DNA of 64,000 bases. Origin: Lentibacillus amyloliquefaciens. GTDB taxonomy: Bacteria > Bacillota > Bacilli > Bacillales > Amphibacillaceae. This document shows, piece by piece, positions 9,161 to 17,801 of the stretch. The first letter of the stretch is position 1. Each line of letters begins with the position of its first letter. Position numbers and translations under genes: made by a program. The stretch is taken from positions 2,294,001 to 2,358,000 of the forward strand of contig NZ_CP013862.1 in assembly GCF_001307805.1 (NCBI RefSeq). Direction: 5' to 3'. The notes under the pieces were generated by a model. It made no database searches and was not told the DNA's origin. It was given only the letters and a program-made list of their open reading frames with translations.

Positions 9161-10066
9161 ATGCGAATCCCTCCATTTAATCCATATGTTGCAGTCGTGA
9201 TTGGGGTCATATCTGTTTCGACATCAGCTGTGCTTGTTAAACTGGCACCCCAGGCACCATCAGCCATCATCGCTAATTACCGCCTTCTGCTCGCCGTCTT
9301 AATTATGGCACCATATGTGTTATTGAAAAACCGTCATGAATTCAAGCTTATCCAAAAAAGGGACTGGATTTTATCAGCACTTGCCGGGGTCTTTTTGGCC
9401 TTTCATTTTATTGTCTGGTTCGAATCATTAGATTATACATCTGTGGCAAGTTCTGTAGTCCTTGTGACACTCCAGCCGATATTTGCTTTTTTGGGAACCT
9501 ATCTCTTTTTTCAGGAAAGATTTTCATACGGCGCTATCATCAGTATGATCATCGCATTATTGGGCAGTGTCATCATCAGCTGGGGCGACTTCCAGATCAG
9601 TGGGGCAGCTTTATTCGGTGACATGCTCGCTTTATTAGGTGCTATCTTAATAACGGCTTATTTTCTGATGGGCCAGCAAGCAAGAAAACGCCTGTCACTG
9701 ATGACCTATACATTTGTCGTCTACGGCATCAGCTCAGTAACGCTTATCATCTATAACCTGATCGGGGGCAACGATTTCTTAGGATACCCCGCAGACCACT
9801 GGCTTGTATTTCTGGCGTTGGCGATTTTCCCGACATTTTTTGGCCACACATTATTCAATTGGGCTTTGAAATGGCTGAGTACCGCAACGATCTCAATGGG
9901 CATTGTGTTTGAACCCGTCGGCGCTTCCATTTTGGCTTACATTATATTGGGTGAGGTGATCACCTGGTCACAGTGGCTGGGAGGCTCAATCGTATTATTC
10001 GGTCTGTTCCTGTTCACCATGAGCACAGCCAAAAAGCGCAAAGTAACGATATCACATAAGAATTAA
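9161..10066 (+). CDS. EamA/DMT-superfamily membrane transporter
   Basis: Integral membrane protein of 301 residues with about ten hydrophobic segments in two EamA halves (residues about 8-145 and 155-295). Typical features are VSTSAVLVKLAPQAPS in the first helices, the first-half end LLGSVIISWGDFQ, and the second-half signature FEPVGASILAYIILGE. Family members export amino acids or other metabolites; the substrate here cannot be told. ATG at 9161 is chosen because AAGGAGG lies 6 nt upstream. Divergent from cshA and likely monocistronic. Confidence 0.88.
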   Translation: MRIPPFNPYVAVVIGVISVSTSAVLVKLAPQAPSAIIANYRLLLAVLIMAPYVLLKNRHEFKLIQKRDWILSALAGVFLAFHFIVWFESLDYTSVASSVVLVTLQPIFAFLGTYLFFQERFSYGAIISMIIALLGSVIISWGDFQISGAALFGDMLALLGAILITAYFLMGQQARKRLSLMTYTFVVYGISSVTLIIYNLIGGNDFLGYPADHWLVFLALAIFPTFFGHTLFNWALKWLSTATISMGIVFEPVGASILAYIILGEVITWSQWLGGSIVLFGLFLFTMSTAKKRKVTISHKN

Positions 10067-10240
10067 TGAGCCAGGGCGGGCGCCGCTCTATTGCATTAAC
10101 GTGCAACACGACAAGCACAAAGCATATTAACAGCCTTTCGAACTCGTATCGATCTTTTTTCCGGCAGTTTCTAACGCTAACGTTTCACCTGCCGGCATAA
10201 ACTGGTATAATAAAAATACAAACTTGAATTGGGTGAAATA

Positions 10241-11095
10241 ATGCATATAGAATTAATGACCGATGGCGGGGCGGATATCCCGAAGCGCTTGATTGATGAA
10301 GCTGATATAAAAGTCGTTCCACTCTATCTGCATTTCAAAGGGCAGGAATACAAAGCAGGTGTCGATATTGACCTGGAAACCTTTTATCAAAAAATGGCTG
10401 AAGCAGATGAACTGCCGCGATCTGCAGCGCCAAGCCCGAATGACTTTTATGAAGCTTACAAACAGGCTGATCCCGAAAAACCGATTATCATGCTTTCCCT
10501 TTCAAAAGGCTTAAGCGGAACATACGACAATGCTGTCATGGGGAAAAATATGCTGCTTGAGGAAGAACCGGAGAGACCGATCGAAATCATTAACTCCAAA
10601 ACCGCCTCATGCGGACTTGCTCTCTTGCTGCACGAAGCAAAAACCAAAATTGATGAAAACTATTCGTTTACACAACTGGTTGATCATTTGCATGAACGCA
10701 CTGAACAAACCAGTACATTGTTCGTCCTTAAAACGTTGGAAAACCTTATTCGCGGCGGAAGGCTTGACCGTGTCAAAGGAACAATCGCCAAAACACTGAA
10801 CATCAAACCGCTTATGCAGGCAAGTGACGAAGGAACAATCGAAGTAACGGAAAAAGTTCGCGGCGAAAAAAAATCAATCAGACGCTTCATCGAGCAAATC
10901 GGAGAATACACCAAAAATTTCGAGGACAAAGTTATTGCCATGTCACATTGTAATGCAGAAGGACGTGCCGGCAAAGTGCTTGCGGAGATTAAGGAAAAGT
11001 ATCCATTCAAAGATGCTTATCTCATTGAAATGGGACCATTGATAGCTACTTATGCCGGAGAAGGCGGTTTGGTCATTTCCTTTTTCAATGATTAA
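10241..11095 (+). CDS. DegV family protein (fatty-acid binding, FakB-like)
   Basis: Protein of 284 residues. DegV/FakB proteins bind one fatty acid and present it to the kinase FakA for phosphorylation and entry into phospholipids. Seen here: MTDGGADIPKRL at the N-terminus, PSPNDFYEAY (the S/P lipid-binding loop), SLSKGLSGTYDNA, and the C-terminal HCNAEGRAGKV. ATG at 10241 follows GGGTG; an in-frame TTG at 10229 lacks a suitable ribosome site. The 174-bp gap upstream holds a CCGGCAG/CTGCCGG inverted repeat and a TATAAT at about 10206. No fakA is in the window. Confidence 0.9.
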   Translation: MHIELMTDGGADIPKRLIDEADIKVVPLYLHFKGQEYKAGVDIDLETFYQKMAEADELPRSAAPSPNDFYEAYKQADPEKPIIMLSLSKGLSGTYDNAVMGKNMLLEEEPERPIEIINSKTASCGLALLLHEAKTKIDENYSFTQLVDHLHERTEQTSTLFVLKTLENLIRGGRLDRVKGTIAKTLNIKPLMQASDEGTIEVTEKVRGEKKSIRRFIEQIGEYTKNFEDKVIAMSHCNAEGRAGKVLAEIKEKYPFKDAYLIEMGPLIATYAGEGGLVISFFND

Positions 11096-11096
11096 A

Positions 11097-11151
11097 AACC
11101 AATAACAAAGGAGAACTGCCATGGGATGGTGTTCTTCTTTGTTATTTGGTT
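11097..11151. terminator. Bidirectional terminator between the degV-like gene and the esterase
   Basis: Long near-perfect arms (AACCAATAACAAAG.. and ..CTTTGTTATTTGGTT) with a 14-nt loop; runs of A and T outside suit both directions. The esterase stop codon (11144-11142) lies inside the stem. Confidence 0.8.
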
Positions 11152-11828
11152 AAAAATTCATAAACCAGCCTGTTCAGTGTCACATTATCCTCGCCCAGAC
11201 AAATCAGATGACGGGATTTTTCAAAAAAGACGACTTCCTTCTGATCGGACGTCATTTCTTTCTCGAGATAATACCCGGTTTTATATGGAACCATCATGTC
11301 CTGTTGTCCGTGGGCTATCATCACAGGTGCCTTTACCTTGTCTAAATATCTTCGGGTAAACCTGACCAATTTAAGGAATTCAATATTTGCTTTAAGAGGG
11401 ACAGTCCCCCACTTGCGCTTATAGTGAAGATACAGGTTATTCTCCTTAATCTTGCCTTTAATTCCATCAGAAAGAACACCTTTAACATCCCGCATAATTT
11501 GCCGGATCGATAAATATTTTCCTGATGCTGCGAGCAATACCAATTTATCCACATTGTATTTGGAGGCCAGATAAGCAGCAATCATTCCGCCCATTGAAAA
11601 GCCGATCAAATACACGTTATCGGTTTTCATTTTTAGCTGTTGCAGTGAATGTTCTGCTGCCTCCAGCCAATTTTTATGTGACACATTCTCCAGAGAAAGT
11701 TCGCTGCCATGTCCCGGCAATGTCGGCACATCAATAAGCCAGTCTGTATGCTCTCTCAGATACTCTGCCAGGGGACCAACTTCATACGGGCTTCCGGTAT
11801 ATCCATGGATGATCAAACATCCCGTCAT
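11142..11828 (-). CDS. Carboxylesterase / monoacylglycerol lipase-type alpha/beta hydrolase
   Basis: Cytoplasmic hydrolase of 228 residues. Oxyanion segment HGYTGSPYE near the N-terminus, nucleophile elbow GFSMGG (Ser at about residue 78), the Asp in HGQQDMMVPY, and the His in SRHLICL complete the triad. This is the pattern of the B. stearothermophilus Est30/YvaK esterases (about 247 residues). ATG at 11828 follows AAGGAG. The natural ester substrate is not evident. Confidence 0.88.
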   Translation of the reverse strand: MTGCLIIHGYTGSPYEVGPLAEYLREHTDWLIDVPTLPGHGSELSLENVSHKNWLEAAEHSLQQLKMKTDNVYLIGFSMGGMIAAYLASKYNVDKLVLLAASGKYLSIRQIMRDVKGVLSDGIKGKIKENNLYLHYKRKWGTVPLKANIEFLKLVRFTRRYLDKVKAPVMIAHGQQDMMVPYKTGYYLEKEMTSDQKEVVFFEKSRHLICLGEDNVTLNRLVYEFLTK

Positions 11829-11917
11829 GTTAATTCTCCTTGTTATTCTTTTATATTCGTTTTCCCTTATCCCGTGTAATTCATCCTTAATGAGGCTCAG
11901 CCAATTTTAAACATTAT

Positions 11918-12253
11918 CTACAACTGCTTCATGAGTTGACTGACATCTTTAACAACCGGGGAAATCTGCTTAACCGTGTTCGCTACCTGACCAGCTGTTG
12001 AAAGCATTTTTTCAAGATCAAGTTGACCATTATGATCCTGAAAATAACTTTTGAGTTGTTTGTTGCTTGATGGTTGGGAAAATGCTTCATAACCATAAGT
12101 ATATGGTCCATACATTGGCTGTTTTGGTTTGGCAAACACTTCAAAAGCTGTTGGATAATGAGCGTGATAGCTTGTATTTATCGGTTGGCTTCCAGCGGGG
12201 CTGTGCGTTGAGTAATTTTTAAAAGAGGGCAAAAAAGGGCCGGATTTTTCCAT
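11918..12253 (-). CDS. YppG-like protein
   Basis: Small protein of 111 residues. The N-terminal half is rich in Pro, Tyr, His and Ser (for example KQPMYGPYTYGYEAF) and the C-terminal half is a conserved helix (LKSYFQDHNGQLDLEKMLST, then VKQISPVVKDVSQLMKQL). This layout matches the YppG-like family of spore formers, likely a coat or surface protein (inference). ATG at 12253 is chosen because GGAGAGGTG lies 9 nt upstream; the in-frame GTG at 12265 overlaps that site. Confidence 0.7.
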   Translation of the reverse strand: MEKSGPFLPSFKNYSTHSPAGSQPINTSYHAHYPTAFEVFAKPKQPMYGPYTYGYEAFSQPSSNKQLKSYFQDHNGQLDLEKMLSTAGQVANTVKQISPVVKDVSQLMKQL

Positions 12254-12339
12254 TATAAGACACACCTCTCCAATAGGTCTTTCAGCATTATATGAAACAT
12301 ACCAAAAGAACGTGCGCCTTTATCAGTCCTGACCCTTTA

Positions 12340-12612
12340 TTATTTGCTGAATGAACTATATGATTGGTAATTATCCATCATGCCAAGCGCATGTTTAATT
12401 TTATTGACTTGATTACCTAAGACAACTTTTTTATTGACAAAGGTCGCGGGTGTTCCATATATGCCCTCTTCCTGAAGTTCATTCAAGTATTCCCTGTTTT
12501 CTGTTACATTTCTTTGTTTATAGTCTATATCCCATTGGTTTAGTTTTCCCAGTAAACTCTGACACTGTTCGCTATTTTCGCTGGTGTATACGATTACTTC
12601 CTGATCACTCAC
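12340..12612 (-). CDS. Glutaredoxin-like protein with SxxC in place of CxxC
   Basis: Thioredoxin-fold protein of 90 residues. It starts VIVYTSENSEQCQS, where the usual C-x-x-C reads S-E-Q-C, so only the second cysteine is kept; it then has the cis-proline motif GTPATFV and GNQVNKIK. GTG at 12612 follows AAGGGGG at good spacing. Without the nucleophilic cysteine the usual disulfide reductase chemistry is unlikely; a monothiol, ligand-binding or redox-sensing role is possible. Located between the YppG-like gene and a lipid kinase gene. Confidence 0.7.
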   Translation of the reverse strand: MSDQEVIVYTSENSEQCQSLLGKLNQWDIDYKQRNVTENREYLNELQEEGIYGTPATFVNKKVVLGNQVNKIKHALGMMDNYQSYSSFSK

Positions 12613-12804
12613 TTATGTTCCCCCTTACCTTTTTCTCTTGTTGGTTCAATTGTTGATTTACCCTTAATGTAACAAATTAAACATACTTTTTACAAAAACA
12701 TTACAAAAAAATTCGAACTCGATTAGTTCTTTTTACCTGCGTCAATATAACCATTATTTTAACAAATGCATTAGAAAAATTATTGCTGGCAGCTATGATT
12801 TATA

Positions 12805-13704
12805 TCACACGCCGGATGGATTTTTAACCATCGGGATGTGATGCGGCAAAATAGTTATCTCATCCGGTGTTGTGCCATCGATTTCTCCATCCATATCAAT
12901 GGCCTTCTCTTCAGAAGTTGAAACCTTAATCGACGTCGCCTGAAAATGGGTGAGTTCCGTCAACTGCTGTGAATTCGTTTCAGGATTATTCATTGACAGT
13001 AATTCACGGAACGAAGCCAAAGTGGAATTCTTAATGACGAGAACGTCCAGCTTTCCATCATCAAGGGACACAGTTGGCAGCGGCAGTTCCCGTGTCCCAA
13101 TAAACCGTCCATTCAACACAAGGATTAATACGCCTTCACCTTCATGCTGTTTATTATCGGCATCAATTTTATATTTAAAAGGTGTTGCCTGGTTTACCGT
13201 TCGTAACGTACTCATGAAATAACTTAAAACACCAAGGTTTTTCTTTTGGTCTTCATCAATATTTAATGACGTGTCTGAGACAAGACCAACTCCCCAAAAA
13301 TTCAAGAAGTACCTGCCATCCGTTTTACCGACATCAACATCTGTCACTTCACCGTTAGCAATAGCACGGGCTGCCTGGGTCAAGTTTTGCGGCATACCTA
13401 ATGCCCTGCTGAAATCATTACATGTGCCTCCGGGCAAAATAGCAACAACCGGACGCTTACCCAAAGGAGCTATAGTGTTAACACACTCGTGCAACGTTCC
13501 GTCTCCACCGAGGAGAATCATGATGTCTACATCTTCGGCGTACGCTTCAAATGTTGCTTTTGCTTCCTCAATGGTTTCGGTCTGAATCACAGTTAGCTTC
13601 TTGATTGCTTTAGCAAGAACCGGCAGTGTCTGGGAGAGCTTTTGTTCGGTATGTTCATTGCCGGCGGTCCCGTTATAAATGAATAAGCCATGCTCGTATT
13701 TCAA
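12805..13704 (-). CDS. Diacylglycerol/lipid kinase family protein (YegS/BmrU-like)
   Basis: Soluble or peripheral lipid kinase of 299 residues. The nucleotide-binding GGDGTLHE (about 82-89) and PGGTCNDF (about 110-117) are intact. The second domain has NFWGVGLVSDTS and the C-terminal IDMDGE. It phosphorylates diacylglycerol or a related lipid in this family; the exact substrate is unknown. Start is TTG at 13704 with AGAGGGGG 7 nt upstream. Terminates in a minus-strand gene group of small stress-type genes. Confidence 0.88.
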   Translation of the reverse strand: MKYEHGLFIYNGTAGNEHTEQKLSQTLPVLAKAIKKLTVIQTETIEEAKATFEAYAEDVDIMILLGGDGTLHECVNTIAPLGKRPVVAILPGGTCNDFSRALGMPQNLTQAARAIANGEVTDVDVGKTDGRYFLNFWGVGLVSDTSLNIDEDQKKNLGVLSYFMSTLRTVNQATPFKYKIDADNKQHEGEGVLILVLNGRFIGTRELPLPTVSLDDGKLDVLVIKNSTLASFRELLSMNNPETNSQQLTELTHFQATSIKVSTSEEKAIDMDGEIDGTTPDEITILPHHIPMVKNPSGV

Positions 13705-13823
13705 TTGACAGCCCCCTCTGAATAAGCACGCATATCGTTACTCTATTTTAACCGATAGGGAAAGCAATTGAGAAGGAAGAAGCAATTTTACAAAAGACTC
13801 CTTTGGTTACCGGGACGAAAGTG

Positions 13824-13870
13824 AAAAAAACCCCCTCAGGAATGTGTTGCACAGTTCCATTGAGGGGGTG
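13824..13870 (-). terminator. Terminator of the PepSY gene
   Basis: ACCCCCTCA/TGAGGGGGT stem with extra GGAA/TTCC pairing, followed by seven T on the minus strand. Confidence 0.85.
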
Positions 13871-13890
13871 ATTATCAAAAAAGCTGGTTC

Positions 13891-14685
13891 TTATTCACGT
13901 TCATCATCGTCATCGTCGTTATCACGGTCATCATCGCGGTCGTCGTCATCGTCGTTATCATCGATTTCCATGACTACGATTTCACCTGTATAAGCATCAA
14001 TTTCAATATCAGCTTCATTATTCTTCGATTTCATTTCGATTTCATAAACCAAACGGCCATCATCTTCATCCAATTCCAGCTTAATTATCGAGCCATTGAA
14101 CTCATTTTTTGCAATTTTTTCTGCCTGTGCTGTACTAATGACAGCTGATTTTGATGACTTGTTATTATTAGTGTTATTATCTTTATTATCGTTTTGCTTC
14201 AATTCCATTCGGTCGTCATTCTTATCGTCTGAATTATTGTTATTGTCATCATTGTTTTGACGTGTTTTTTGATCGTTATTCCGGTTCGTGTCATCTCCGT
14301 CAGCATCCGCGTTTTTATTGGCATTATTTTGAGAGCTTTCATTTTGACCGGCGTTATTCTCATTATTAGTCGCCTTATTTTGGCCATTGCTGTTATTGGC
14401 AGCAACTTTTTCATCCAGTTCTAAAACCTCGCCGGTGTCTCCATCCAATTTAATGTCGTATTCTTTTCCGTTATCTTCTATTTCTGCTTCATATACAGTA
14501 CGGGTTCCTTCTTTATCCAATTCCAGCTCGGTTATCTCTCCAGGATACTGAGCTGAGATGGTCTCTTTGATTTCTTTCCGGTCCATTTTAGGTGCAGCTT
14601 CAGTGGCACTTGACTGAATGACACCTAATCCAAGAGCAGAAACCCCAAGAACAACAGCCAACACAATTCCAATCTTCTTTTTCAT
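13891..14685 (-). CDS. Secreted two-PepSY-domain protein with Asn/Asp-rich linker (YkoI-like)
   Basis: Exported protein of 264 residues: a signal peptide (MKKKIGIVLAVVLGVSALGL), a first PepSY domain (about 35-95; YDIKLDGDTGEVLELDEK), a long low-complexity linker very rich in Asn, Asp and Gln (about 97-180), a second PepSY domain (about 183-245; ADIEIDAYTGEIVVMEID), and a tail made almost only of Asp and Arg. PepSY domains bind or inhibit proteases and often accompany envelope sensors. It lies downstream of the kinase gene, as ykoI lies beside ykoGH in B. subtilis. The acidic tail may bind divalent cations (inference). Confidence 0.85.
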   Translation of the reverse strand: MKKKIGIVLAVVLGVSALGLGVIQSSATEAAPKMDRKEIKETISAQYPGEITELELDKEGTRTVYEAEIEDNGKEYDIKLDGDTGEVLELDEKVAANNSNGQNKATNNENNAGQNESSQNNANKNADADGDDTNRNNDQKTRQNNDDNNNNSDDKNDDRMELKQNDNKDNNTNNNKSSKSAVISTAQAEKIAKNEFNGSIIKLELDEDDGRLVYEIEMKSKNNEADIEIDAYTGEIVVMEIDDNDDDDDRDDDRDNDDDDDERE

Positions 14686-14778
14686 TTAAATTGCCTCCTC
14701 ATTTGCTTTCTGACTATATCATATCCCCTGCAAATGAAAAGACACTGTGACCAAGATTAAAATTTGATTAGAAAGTCA

Positions 14779-16125
14779 TTAGTTTTCCAAATAAAGAGGA
14801 AGAATGAGCGTTAATACGGAGCCTTTGCCCACTGTACTTGATACGCTGAGTGTTCCGCCATGTGCTTCTGCTATGACTTTGGCGATGGATAGACCGAGAC
14901 CGGTGCCGCCCGTCTCCCTGCTTCTTGATTTATCAACCCGGTAAAAGCGATCGAATATTTTTTCCTGATCTGCTTCAGAAATACCCGGGCCATTATCTTT
15001 AACCGCCACTTCAGCGTACCGCCCATTTTTCCGGATTGATAAGGTGACGGCCTCTTCGCTGTACTTAACAGCATTGTCCATTAGAATATACAGCACCTGT
15101 TCCAGCTGATCGTAGCTTCCGTTGATTTGAATCATCTCCGCAGATGCATGAAATACAATCTCCCGCGCGTAAGCCCCACTGAATGTTTCTGCTGTGAAAC
15201 GGCCAAGTTCGATAAGATTGAATGGTTCATAAACTTCCTGATTTTTGTTTTTAGCGAGCAGCAGCATCTGTTCCACAAGTTTCTGCATCCGGTCTGCCTG
15301 GGATTCGATCGCTTCCGTTGATTCTTCCAATAACTCCGGATTATCAGCTCCGCGCCGTTTCATGAGCTGGGAGTAGCTTTTGACAATCGAAATTGGTGTT
15401 TTCAGCTCATGGGAAGCATCAGAGACAAACATTTCCTGCTTCTCAAAGTTCTCTCTCAAATAATCGATCATCCGGTTGAATGTTACTTTCATTTCATATA
15501 ATTCATCTTTCGACTGATCTTCCGCACTGATTTTCTTCCAGCTGCCATAGGTGGTATTTTCCTTCATGGCTGCGGTCAGTTCCTGGACTGGTCTTGTTAT
15601 GAATCTGGATAAAAAGACACCAGCCACTATTGTTGGAATCAACATAATCAGTGATGCCACTACCAACACGAAAAACAATGTTTCCATTGTTGATGTGTGA
15701 CCCGTCAGTTGCTTATAGATCTGCAAAGTCACCACATCACCATTTTCCCAGATAACAGGTTTAGCAACAGTCGCAAAGTCAGGCTGATTATCCATGGAAA
15801 TAATCGACCTTGATTCTGAAGACACATAGCTTCCCGGAAGTTCTCTATAATCAGCTTTCATCACTTCAACAATATGGGAGTCATTTTCGTCAATAACCCT
15901 GATCATGCCGTCTGTCGGCAGAAAAGCATCAAGCATTTCATTTTGTGATATACTTGGATTCTCATTCAAGGTTGAAATGATTTCATTTGCCTGTGTGTTC
16001 AAATCGTCAAGCTCCTGTTCCAGTGACCGGCTATCGAATAAATAATAAATGGATGTATTGACCAGCAAAATCAATACAAGCATGAATAAGCTGGAAAACA
16101 GCCTGATTTTCACAGAAAGTTTCAT
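14779..16125 (-). CDS. Sensor histidine kinase (YkoH/ArlS-like)
   Basis: Membrane sensor kinase of 448 residues. Two membrane segments (about 9-30 and 150-172) flank an extracytoplasmic sensor domain of about 120 residues; then a HAMP region, the HisKA box SDASHELKTPISIVKSYSQL with the phospho-His, and an HATPase domain with N box DNAVKYS, G1 DNGPGIS and G2 GGTGLGLSI. ATG at 16125 overlaps the regulator's stop codon (TGATG), so the pair is translationally coupled. The stimulus is unknown; the following PepSY gene suggests envelope stress or cation sensing. Confidence 0.92.
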   Translation of the reverse strand: MKLSVKIRLFSSLFMLVLILLVNTSIYYLFDSRSLEQELDDLNTQANEIISTLNENPSISQNEMLDAFLPTDGMIRVIDENDSHIVEVMKADYRELPGSYVSSESRSIISMDNQPDFATVAKPVIWENGDVVTLQIYKQLTGHTSTMETLFFVLVVASLIMLIPTIVAGVFLSRFITRPVQELTAAMKENTTYGSWKKISAEDQSKDELYEMKVTFNRMIDYLRENFEKQEMFVSDASHELKTPISIVKSYSQLMKRRGADNPELLEESTEAIESQADRMQKLVEQMLLLAKNKNQEVYEPFNLIELGRFTAETFSGAYAREIVFHASAEMIQINGSYDQLEQVLYILMDNAVKYSEEAVTLSIRKNGRYAEVAVKDNGPGISEADQEKIFDRFYRVDKSRSRETGGTGLGLSIAKVIAEAHGGTLSVSSTVGKGSVLTLILPLYLEN

Positions 16126-16817
16126 CAATTATGTTCCTTTATCGTATAACCGACCCCACGGACGGTTTGTATATAGGCCTGGTCAAAAGGCTTATCGACC
16201 TTTTGACGCAAATACCGGATATAAACATCTACCACATTCGTATCCCCGAAATAATCAAAACCCCAGACATGTTCAATCAGTTGATCTCTGGTAAGTACAA
16301 CATTTTTATTTTGCAGCAGATAGACAAGCAGATCGAATTCCCTTGGCGTGAGTTCAATCGGCTGTTTCTCCCGCCGGATTTCTCTTGATTCAACATCAAC
16401 GATCAGATCACCAACCCCCAGTTCCTCATGCTGCCGGACAACGGTTTTCTTAGGCTGGCGCAGTTGTGCTCTGATTCGCGCAAGCAATTCCTCAATTTGA
16501 AACGGCTTGGTAATGTAGTCGTTCGCACCCTGGTCTAGCCCGTTCACTTTATCATAAACCTCATCCCGTGCTGTGAGCAGTATAATGGGTGTCGATTCGT
16601 CAAACCGCCGCACGCGCCGCAGTACCTCCATCCCGCTCAGTTCCGGAAGCATTATATCCAGCAGGACAAGATCCCACTTTTCATCCGTTATAAGGTTCAA
16701 CGCTGTGTTTCCATCGGCGACAACTTTGGTGCTGTAACTTTCATATTCCAACTCCAGCTGCAGCACCCTGCTCAGTTTTTCTTCATCTTCCACAATCAGT
16801 ATGTGTGGTTTCTCCAT
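16125..16817 (-). CDS. OmpR-family response regulator (YkoG/ArlR-like)
   Basis: DNA-binding regulator of 230 residues. Receiver domain: acidic pair VEDEEK, phospho-acceptor Asp in LVLLDIMLPELSG, LLTAR, and Lys in YITKPF. C-terminal winged helix: ELTPREFDLLVYLLQNKNVV and the end TVRGVGYTI. Partner of the overlapping histidine kinase. Divergent from the VOC-family gene, with a shared 179-bp upstream region. Confidence 0.93.
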   Translation of the reverse strand: MEKPHILIVEDEEKLSRVLQLELEYESYSTKVVADGNTALNLITDEKWDLVLLDIMLPELSGMEVLRRVRRFDESTPIILLTARDEVYDKVNGLDQGANDYITKPFQIEELLARIRAQLRQPKKTVVRQHEELGVGDLIVDVESREIRREKQPIELTPREFDLLVYLLQNKNVVLTRDQLIEHVWGFDYFGDTNVVDVYIRYLRQKVDKPFDQAYIQTVRGVGYTIKEHN

Positions 16818-16996
16818 TTCATATCACCCGCTTCAATAAGCTCTTGTCATTACTATATCAAATATTGGTTGAAAAGTGGATGACTGGGATGTTTCGCCCG
16901 GCTAATTTGTAAACTTCGGGATAATCAGCCACAAACAAGTGCAAACACTTTCCATAAAAGCCTTATTGAAATAAGATGACACTAGGAGGGAATCGT

Positions 16997-17623
16997 ATGC
17001 TTGCACTTGATCATATTGTCGTTGCTGCCAGAGATCCCGAGAAGGCAGCTGAAGATTTTGGAAAAGAACACAATATTACCGTGACTGAAGGCGGCCGGCA
17101 CGCGAACTGGGGAACTTACAACTATCTTGCTTATTTGCGTAATGACTGCTATATAGAATGGATCGGTATTTTTGATGAAACAACCGCAGCCAAATCAGAT
17201 AATCCTTTAATCCACTTGCTTTTCCGGGAGCTGGCAGAAGGTCATGAAGCGCCTATTCAAATTGCGCTGCGGACTGATCAAATGGATGGAAACATTAAAA
17301 ATCTGGATGAGCTTGAGATCCCGTATACCGGACCAGTCCCCGGCAGCCGCAAACGGCCGGACGGAAGCCTGTTGGAATGGCGGATGCTTTTTCCTGAAAG
17401 AGAGCAACAGGTTTTGCCTTTTCTGATTGAATGGGGTGAAATTAAAAATACACCGCAAAATCCGAAACTGATTAATGACAAAATAATCAGCACAGTTTCG
17501 GTGCCCACGACAGACTCTGACTCGCTCGCACCCATTTATCAATTGAATTTTGACAATCAAACAGCCAAGTTGAATAATGCAGAATTGAAGCTTTCTGATG
17601 AATTCCACTTTTCGATTGGCTAA
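16997..17623 (+). CDS. Glyoxalase-like (VOC superfamily) protein
   Basis: Protein of 208 residues with an N-terminal betaalphabetabetabeta unit typical of the Glyoxalase_3-like group (LDHIVVAARDPEKAAEDFG, a metal-ligand-type His near the start, and NDCYIEWIGIFDE). The second half is more divergent. Family members are dioxygenases, lyases or resistance proteins; the reaction cannot be assigned. ATG at 16997 is chosen because AGGAGGG lies 6 nt upstream; a start at 16976 lacks one. Monocistronic, ending in a strong terminator. Confidence 0.8.
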   Translation: MLALDHIVVAARDPEKAAEDFGKEHNITVTEGGRHANWGTYNYLAYLRNDCYIEWIGIFDETTAAKSDNPLIHLLFRELAEGHEAPIQIALRTDQMDGNIKNLDELEIPYTGPVPGSRKRPDGSLLEWRMLFPEREQQVLPFLIEWGEIKNTPQNPKLINDKIISTVSVPTTDSDSLAPIYQLNFDNQTAKLNNAELKLSDEFHFSIG

Positions 17624-17698
17624 ACTGCACAGGGATCTGCTCAGGATCATGCCTTACTTGACTGCACTCCATATATTATCGGCATCCCGCCCTATTCC

Positions 17699-17735
17699 GG
17701 CATTCACTCCCCCTGAAGTGAATGCCGCCTTTTTC
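17699..17735 (+). terminator. Terminator after the VOC gene
   Basis: GGCATTCACT/AGTGAATGCC stem, 7-nt loop, then GCCTTTTTCT. It ends just before the cadC -35 box. Confidence 0.85.
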
Positions 17736-17737
17736 TG

Positions 17738-17790
17738 TTGACATTCAAGCACCCGTTTGAATATAATACAATCAAATATATATTTGATTG
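17738..17790 (+). promoter_or_regulatory. cadCA promoter and CadC operator
   Basis: TTGACA (17738-17743) and TATAAT (17762-17767) are 18 nt apart. A perfect 22-bp palindrome follows at 17769-17790 (half-site CAATCAAATAT), covering the transcription start. This AT-rich palindrome matches the ArsR/CadC operator type, so metal-free CadC should block transcription. Confidence 0.85.
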
Positions 17791-17801
17791 AGGTGTGATT
17801 C

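Noticed and set aside
14199-14414. Met/Thr/Lys-rich frame opposite in phase to the PepSY gene
   Set aside because: It is a phase shadow of the repetitive Asn/Asp codons of the linker; no ribosome site.
14779-16817. Assignment of the YkoG/YkoH-like pair as PhoPR or ResDE
   Set aside because: No PAS domain or matching neighbours; the adjacent PepSY gene fits ykoGHI better.
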